From Candidatus Aenigmatarchaeota archaeon (GTDB taxonomy: Archaea; Aenigmatarchaeota; Aenigmatarchaeia; CG10238-14), in contig JAPLUX010000151.1 in NCBI GenBank assembly GCA_026397455.1, positions 1-9,728 of the forward strand: a stretch of DNA of 9,728 nt, read 5' to 3'. Each line of letters opens with the position of its first letter. The first letter of the stretch is position 1. Made by a program: the position numbers and the translations under genes. The notes below the pieces were generated by a model that saw nothing but the letters and a program-made list of their open reading frames with translations, was not told the origin of the DNA and searched no databases. Of this stretch, positions 6,148 to 9,728 are shown piece after piece.

Positions 6148-7367
6148 TTACATTTGCCTATGAGCACCTTCACTATATAGTTTTTGGGTTATCCATTGTT
6201 CGAAGGGTTTACTCCATACTAATTTTAATCTATTGTCTAATTGGACATAAGCTTCTGGATATTTCATGTCTTTTATCAAATCCCAGTGAACAGCTGATTG
6301 ATTCAATCCAGATCTATCTGCATTACCAAGTACATGGAGGTCATATGCGCGTCCTAGTGCTAAATGAACAGTACCTCCCATCTTTTCATCCAAAAGAATT
6401 TGTTTTGATATTCTGTCTATCTTTGAATGTCCGCCTAGAGCAACCTCTCCTATATAATTTGCACCTAGTGTTTTCGTTAAAAATTCATCTAGATAATCTT
6501 TTCCGACTTTTGCATCCCAACTCACAACTTTTCCATCTTTAAATACTAATCTTATGTCTCTTACTTCAGGACCACCTTGATAGTATTGTGGTAATGATGG
6601 TATTGTTAAAACACCGTTGACTGAAGTTTTTCTTGGTGCATTGAATATTTCATTGTCAGGAAAATTAACATGTCCGTCTGCATTCATCCATCTGTGATCT
6701 TCAACACTCATCGTAAGATTTGTACCATTTGATTCATCAACTATAGTAATATTCTTTGTACCGTTTAGTACATCTCCTATCATCTTTTTTTGTCCTCTTG
6801 CTATTCTCTTCCATCTTCTAATTGGATTTTCTTCGTCTAAATACATTGCATTGAAAATGTATTCTCTGCATTCTGCTAATGACATTCCCATATCTTGGGC
6901 ATAAGCTTCAGTTGGCCATATGACACCACACCAAGGAGTTTTGAAATCACCCTTTTCATCAGTTTTTAATGCTTCATGAACATAAGGTTCGACAGCTTTA
7001 TTTCTCATCGTTCTTCTTTCAGGTTTTACATTAGCCATTGCTTTTGTGTTGGATTCACTAAGAATAACCAATCTAGCCGCAGAATTTTTAAGTCTATACA
7101 AATATTCATCTGGGCTTGCATTCAAAACAGGATCAGAAGCTTTATTAAAGAAAGTATAATCAAACCATACTGGCACTTGTTCTAAGAAAACGTTACCCCC
7201 CATACTAAAAACTTTTTCAGTTACTACTTGTGCCAATTCGTCTGCAGAAGGTTTATATCTTAACCAAAGACCTTTTTTATTTTTTCCCATTCTTTTTTAA
7301 AGTTGACTTTCTCAAATGAATACTCTATTAACAAATCAGCTAATTTTTGTACGTTAGAATCGACCAT
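6148..7367 (-). CDS. M29-family metalloaminopeptidase, with -1 frameshift near the N-terminus
   Basis: Cleaves N-terminal residues from peptides using two metal ions. The main frame (7290-6148, 380 codons) carries all ligands of the family: E214 (NFPDNEIFNAP), E282 (GEVALGGHSK), H309 (GTVHLALGRAY), H335 and D337 (AVHWDLIKDM), with Tyr316 nearby. The family's N-terminal helix is missing from that frame but present upstream in another: an ATG at 7367 opens MVDSNVQKLADLLIEYS..., which runs 32 codons to ATA AAA AAG (7280-7272) and stops at 7260-7262. A -1 shift on the heptamer A AAA AAG (7278-7272) joins KIKK to GLWLRYKPSADELAQ and gives 406 residues, the family length. TATA-like GTTTTTATCC (7391-7400) lies 28 nt before 7367 and far from 7290, so translation most likely starts at 7367. 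It is programmed slippage, a one-base deletion in an A-run, or a sequencing error. Confidence 0.88.
7272..7278 (-). other. Canonical slippery heptamer A AAA AAG (-1 frameshift site)
   Basis: On the minus strand the codons are ATA AAA AAG in the upstream frame, so the bases 7278-7272 form X XXY YYZ = A AAA AAG, the same heptamer used in E. coli dnaX. The 0 frame ends 4 codons later (TAA at 7260-7262), and the -1 frame is the whole aminopeptidase. I see no strong downstream stem; GGTT...AACC just after it is weak. One additional A in the run would also join the frames. Confidence 0.55.
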
Positions 7368-7390
7368 AATTACATCTCTTCTACATTAAT

Positions 7391-7400
7391 GGATAAAAAC
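7391..7400 (-). promoter_or_regulatory. TATA-like box of the M29 gene
   Basis: GTTTTTATCC on the minus strand, centred about 28 nt before the ATG at 7367. It supports a leaderless mRNA starting at that ATG and therefore the upstream reading frame. Confidence 0.45.
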
Positions 7401-7417
7401 AGATTTAAGTCATTACT

Positions 7418-7434
7418 TTTCTATCTGATAGAAA
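7418..7434. promoter_or_regulatory. Perfect 17-nt inverted repeat between tRNA-Leu and the M29 promoter
   Basis: TTTCTATC-T-GATAGAAA, 8-bp arms around one base. It is just upstream of the M29 TATA box and 23 nt beyond the tRNA-Leu 3' end. It could be an operator (activator-side position) or a tRNA-transcript hairpin; no T-run follows on the minus strand, so an operator is slightly favoured. Confidence 0.38.
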
Positions 7435-7457
7435 TCCTGTTTTTAACCGATTTAAAA

Positions 7458-7543
7458 TGCAGAGGGTGAGATTCGAACTCACGAACCGACTAACGGATAG
7501 GAGCCTCAGTCCTACGCCTTTGACCTGACTTGGCAACCCCTGC
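7458..7543 (-). tRNA. tRNA-Leu (anticodon GAG)
   Basis: A class II cloverleaf on the minus strand. The acceptor arm is GCAGGGG/CCCTCTGC with discriminator A. The D arm begins GCC and closes with GGC. The anticodon arm is TAGGA-CTGAGGC-TCCTA, giving GAG (reads CUC and CUU). A long variable arm (CCG-TTAGT-CGG) is typical of Leu, and the T arm is TGAGT-TCGAATC-TCA-type with TTCGAAT. No intron and no encoded CCA. Confidence 0.94.
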
Positions 7544-7558
7544 CTGCTAAATATTAAG

Positions 7559-7564
7559 TTTAAA
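7559..7564 (+). promoter_or_regulatory. TATA-like box of the DUF192 gene
   Basis: TTTAAA centred 28 nt before the ATG at 7590, inside the 46-bp gap that also has to hold the tRNA-Leu promoter on the other strand. The assignment is tentative because the whole gap is AT-rich. Confidence 0.35.
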
Positions 7565-7589
7565 GAAAATTAATGTTTATAGGATATAA

Positions 7590-8033
7590 ATGAAATTCGA
7601 AATAATCATTCTGTCTATCGCTGTCATAATTTTAATAATAGTTTTCTACCTTAAAAAAACACCAATCAAATCTACAAACGTTAAACTTGGTAATACTGAA
7701 ATAACAGCAGAAATAGCAGATGATACGATTAAACGAACTAAGGGTTTGATGTTTAGAAAAAGTTTGGCAGAGAAAGAAGGGATGTTATTCGTTTTCGATG
7801 AAGAAAATTATCACACTTTTTGGATGATGAACATGAGTTTTCCTATCGACATTATCTGGATCAATAAAGAAAAGAAAGTAGTCGATATAACGAAAAATGC
7901 TCAACCTTGTAAAATAATTTGTTCAACAACTTATAGACCGAAAGAAAGGGCTATGTACGTGTTGGAAGTAAACGCGAATTTTACAGAAGAATATAAAATA
8001 AAAATTGGATCACTTGTAGAATTTGAATATTAA
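7590..8033 (+). CDS. Membrane-anchored DUF192 protein
   Basis: 147 residues. An N-terminal hydrophobic anchor (residues 4-21, IIILSIAVIILIIVFYL) is followed by KK, which predicts one membrane span with the DUF192 beta-rich domain (about 31-147) outside the cell. Family signatures are clear: KRTKGLMFRKSL (48-59), GMLFVFDEE (64-72), FWMMNMSFPIDIIWI (77-91), VVDI (97-100) and a late YRP...AMYVLEV (115-127). DUF192 proteins are widespread in bacteria and archaea, with no established enzymatic role. Two cysteines, C107 and C111, lie where the family often has a PC pair and could form a disulfide outside the cell. The gene reads away from tRNA-Leu and converges on the next membrane protein with only 4 nt between stop codons. 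Confidence 0.92.
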   Translation: MKFEIIILSIAVIILIIVFYLKKTPIKSTNVKLGNTEITAEIADDTIKRTKGLMFRKSLAEKEGMLFVFDEENYHTFWMMNMSFPIDIIWINKEKKVVDITKNAQPCKIICSTTYRPKERAMYVLEVNANFTEEYKIKIGSLVEFEY

Positions 8034-8037
8034 ACAA

Positions 8038-8685
8038 TCATTTCAACAACAATTTTCTGAGCATTCCTGGTTTTAAAATAAAAGCCATGATAACAACGGC
8101 AAAAATCGGCGAGAATAAATATATCATCAAGAACAACAACGAACAGCTACCAGAAAACGGTAGGTTTACGAAAGCATCTTTTATCCCTGGAAATAAAGTC
8201 GTGTAAATCCAATGAAGTGTGTAGTCAGGGCTTGTTCCAACCAAAGATTCCATGTTGATTATAAGCATTCTTCCATCAGGTCCGATTATGTATGGTGGTT
8301 CAAACGTGTCTATCACAAAACTGACGAACAACCATGAAGTTAATCCACCTCTTATCACACCTTTTATATCCACGTGATGTTTTAGTGTATAACTCAACGG
8401 AGTGCCGAGGACTACAAACGTGAATATCATGACACCAAAATTATACAAGAAATATTGGATTGGTGGTATCAAACTCAAAAACCAGTTAGATGTCATTAAA
8501 AATGGTGCAATAAAAAGCATCCATATGAACGCAAATGCTGAAAGACTTCCTATCGCAATCCATTCATCTCTGCTAATTTTAAACTTTGGAATTTCTATTT
8601 TTGGAATTTCAACCTTTCCTGTTTCTACTGGTTTTGTACCATTAATTTGTTTTTTCTCATCTTCTATTTCCAACCACAACACCAA
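8038..8685 (-). CDS. Unrecognised polytopic membrane protein
   Basis: 215 residues with no family I recognise. A soluble N-terminus (1-40) holds a short repeated pattern, VEIPKIEIPKFKIS. It is followed by hydrophobic spans at about 42-64, 72-97, 109-127 and 177-204, and a basic end (KPGMLRKLLLK). The long loop 128-176 (EPPYIIGPDGRM...TSPDYTLHW) is polar and aromatic and might lie outside the cell. No catalytic motif is visible. There is no ATG at the start: the frame opens with TTG (8685) then GTG (8682), and either fits a TATA element within 8701-8719, about 26 nt upstream, so GTG at 8682 is an equally good start. The gene meets the DUF192 gene tail to tail. Confidence 0.82.
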   Translation of the reverse strand: MVLWLEIEDEKKQINGTKPVETGKVEIPKIEIPKFKISRDEWIAIGSLSAFAFIWMLFIAPFLMTSNWFLSLIPPIQYFLYNFGVMIFTFVVLGTPLSYTLKHHVDIKGVIRGGLTSWLFVSFVIDTFEPPYIIGPDGRMLIINMESLVGTSPDYTLHWIYTTLFPGIKDAFVNLPFSGSCSLLFLMIYLFSPIFAVVIMAFILKPGMLRKLLLK

Positions 8686-8700
8686 TCAATCGATAAAATT

Positions 8701-8719
8701 CCTATAATTTTATTATAGG
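8701..8719. promoter_or_regulatory. 8-bp inverted repeat: hairpin terminator and/or TATA region
   Basis: CCTATAAT-TTT-ATTATAGG, a perfect 8-bp stem with a 3-nt loop in the 60-bp gap between two minus-strand genes. It lies 27 nt after the stop codon of the 91-residue gene and is followed by TTTTA on that strand, so it may be a terminator. It also covers the TATA position for the membrane-protein gene, so it may instead be an operator. The sequence does not decide between them. Confidence 0.42.
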
Positions 8720-8745
8720 TTTCAAAGAAGTTAAATCTAACATTA

Positions 8746-9021
8746 CTATTCTTCCATATCATAAAGATTGCTCATTACTAATGGTATTTTTTTTCTGTAT
8801 TTTTCAAAATGTTTACCAAGAAAATGTTGAATAGTTTCCCTTAGTATTCTTTTGGTCTTCATTTCAATATAATCTTTAGAATAATAAGCTTCGATATCAT
8901 CTAAAGTTAAAATCAAAGAAGTGTTACATTTACAAATAGGATAATTATCAATACAAATAGGATGATAGTTTTCTACAGGGTTTATTATCGTAATTTCAGA
9001 TTTTTTGTTGTAAGTTATCAT
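8746..9021 (-). CDS. Hypothetical 91-residue protein with a His/Cys cluster
   Basis: No family is recognised. The N-terminal third contains H20-x2-C23-x6-C30-x-C32 (NYHPICIDNYPICKCN), a possible zinc or redox site. The remainder is helical and basic (about 40-80: LDDIEAYYSKDYIEMKTKRILRE split by charged residues). No signal peptide or membrane segment. The ATG at 9021 lies 26 nt after TTTAAAG (9045-9051) on the minus strand, consistent with a leaderless mRNA. It lies 62 nt downstream of the 49-residue Cys-rich gene on the same strand and 60 nt upstream of the membrane-protein gene, so co-transcription is possible. Confidence 0.66.
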   Translation of the reverse strand: MITYNKKSEITIINPVENYHPICIDNYPICKCNTSLILTLDDIEAYYSKDYIEMKTKRILRETIQHFLGKHFEKYRKKIPLVMSNLYDMEE

Positions 9022-9083
9022 AGTATTTTTAGTTATAGTTAATCTTTAAAAATCTATCTGATTCTAGTTGATTCTTTTTCTTC

Positions 9084-9233
9084 CTACTCTGGCCTCTTGA
9101 AGTCATCACAACACCTCTTAGTAACAGAACTCGTAAAACCGTGTTTCTTGCAATGCAGGAGAATACCCAGTTGCGAATAATACTTGCAGGAGGAGCAACT
9201 AACTATTTTTTCCTCCATTATTTCTTTCTTCAT
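9084..9233 (-). CDS. Small Cys-rich protein, 49 residues
   Basis: A short ORF that reads like a real small metal-binding protein: C13-x2-C16 (VSCSSCKYYSQ), C28-x2-H31 (HCKKHGF) and C41-C42 near the end (KRCCDDFKRPE). The C-x2-C...C-x2-H...CC spacing suggests one zinc site or an Fe-S/redox site. Similar small 'CKYY...CKKHGF...CCDDFKR' proteins seem familiar from archaeal genomes, but I cannot name a family. Starts are possible at 9233 or at an in-frame ATG five codons on (9218). No convincing TATA box is visible; ATAAGG about 25 nt upstream of 9233 is weak. The opposite strand carries an overlapping open frame (9141-9356) of low-complexity composition that is much less protein-like. Confidence 0.62.
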   Translation of the reverse strand: MKKEIMEEKIVSCSSCKYYSQLGILLHCKKHGFTSSVTKRCCDDFKRPE

Positions 9234-9728
9234 CTAAACACATCTAAGCCTTATTTCTCCAACATAATCTTACAGGACAATACAATCCAGATTATCTTTC
9301 TCTTAACCACATTAAATTATCTTCTTCCAAGAACAAAAAACTATCTTTTAGTCTAAAACCCATGCTGAAAGATCAGTCTGTTTCCCAAAATATCTATGAC
9401 TGGTATTTTTTTCCTAATCTTATCTTGTATAATCTAGGTCAAACGAGGAAAAGTCGTAATTTCTTTGGTAATTTGAGAATGATTCTGACTGGTTTTCAAA
9501 TTCTAATAATTCTTCGTCTCATCATTTACTAATTAGCTAATAAAGACGATAAGAAAATAACAACAAACTGCTATTATCGATACTAAAAAAATTGCTTTCT
9601 ATGATAGATATAGGTTATGAAATATCCTGTGTCGCATTAATCAATTTTTAACAATCATCAACACTACCTCAATCAAAAATCTTATTTTTTCATTCAACAA
9701 CCAACTAAGAAATTGTAAACGAATGCCT
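9234..9728. other. Gene-poor stretch, about 495 bp
   Basis: AT-rich sequence with stops in every frame and no CDS, RNA gene or repeat that I can support. On the minus strand it holds short protein-like pieces without start codons: a hydrophobic piece reading IFLVSIIAVCCYFLIVFIS near 9533-9592 and an acidic/polar piece (ENQSESFSNYQRNYDFSSFD) near 9432-9500, in different frames. This might be a decayed small membrane protein gene or chance. A plus-strand ORF of 56 codons (9362-9532) is not convincing. Confidence 0.4.

Noticed and set aside
9141..9356. 71-codon plus-strand ORF
   Set aside because: Low-complexity Leu/Asn/Phe/Tyr-rich sequence overlapping the far more protein-like Cys-rich minus-strand ORF; no promoter of the right spacing.
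9362..9532. 56-codon plus-strand ORF
   Set aside because: No recognisable motif, no convincing promoter and a composition like untranslated AT-rich DNA; the opposite strand looks at least as protein-like.
1..9728. CRISPR array, insertion sequence or rRNA
   Set aside because: No regularly spaced repeats, no transposase-like ORF with terminal repeats and no rRNA-like conserved stretches were seen on either strand.

Overview
The window looks like a chromosome segment of an AT-rich archaeon, most probably an ammonia-oxidising thaumarchaeote (Nitrosopumilus-like). The reasons are: archaeal TATA-like boxes centred about 25-28 nt before many start codons, which implies leaderless mRNAs; two intron-free tRNA genes without an encoded CCA end; an HLFRHSRATHL-type archaeal tyrosine recombinase; an archaeal Lrp/AsnC regulator; and a short type I glutamine synthetase. 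The taxonomic call is inference, because no ribosomal gene is present.

Left part (1-1984), all on the minus strand. Reading with the genes: tRNA-His(GTG), then a complete tyrosine recombinase that starts 58 nt after the tRNA 3' end, then a 176-residue helical protein of unknown function, then (4 nt later) the N-terminal 48 residues of a PIN-domain protein that runs off the window. This is the expected layout of an integrative element inserted at a tRNA-His gene and extending leftwards, but the distal att copy is not in the window.

Middle part (1985-6147). A tiny plus-strand ORF (about 32 codons, with a well placed TATA box) converges on a stand-alone ParB/Srx-fold protein. Upstream of the latter lies a 419-residue coiled-coil protein whose C-terminal domain resembles the N-terminal half of aminopeptidase-T-like proteins without any metal ligands. 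Next comes glutamine synthetase (glnA), divergent from an Lrp/AsnC regulator. The two start codons are 54 bp apart, and one symmetric TATATA element sits at the correct distance from both, so the regulator probably controls both genes.

Right part (6148-9728). A full-length M29 metalloaminopeptidase has all five metal ligands, but its first ~32 codons are in the 0 frame and the rest in the -1 frame. The junction is a canonical A AAA AAG slippery heptamer, making this either a programmed -1 frameshift or a one-base homopolymer deletion. tRNA-Leu(GAG) lies upstream. A membrane-anchored DUF192 protein reads rightwards and converges on an unrecognised polytopic membrane protein. Two further small minus-strand genes follow: a 91-residue protein with a His/Cys cluster, and a 49-residue Cys-rich protein. 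The last ~495 bp hold no gene that can be supported.

The best leads for something undescribed are the frameshifted M29 gene, the coiled-coil/aminopeptidase-like fusion protein, and the 176-aa + PIN pair beside the integrase.
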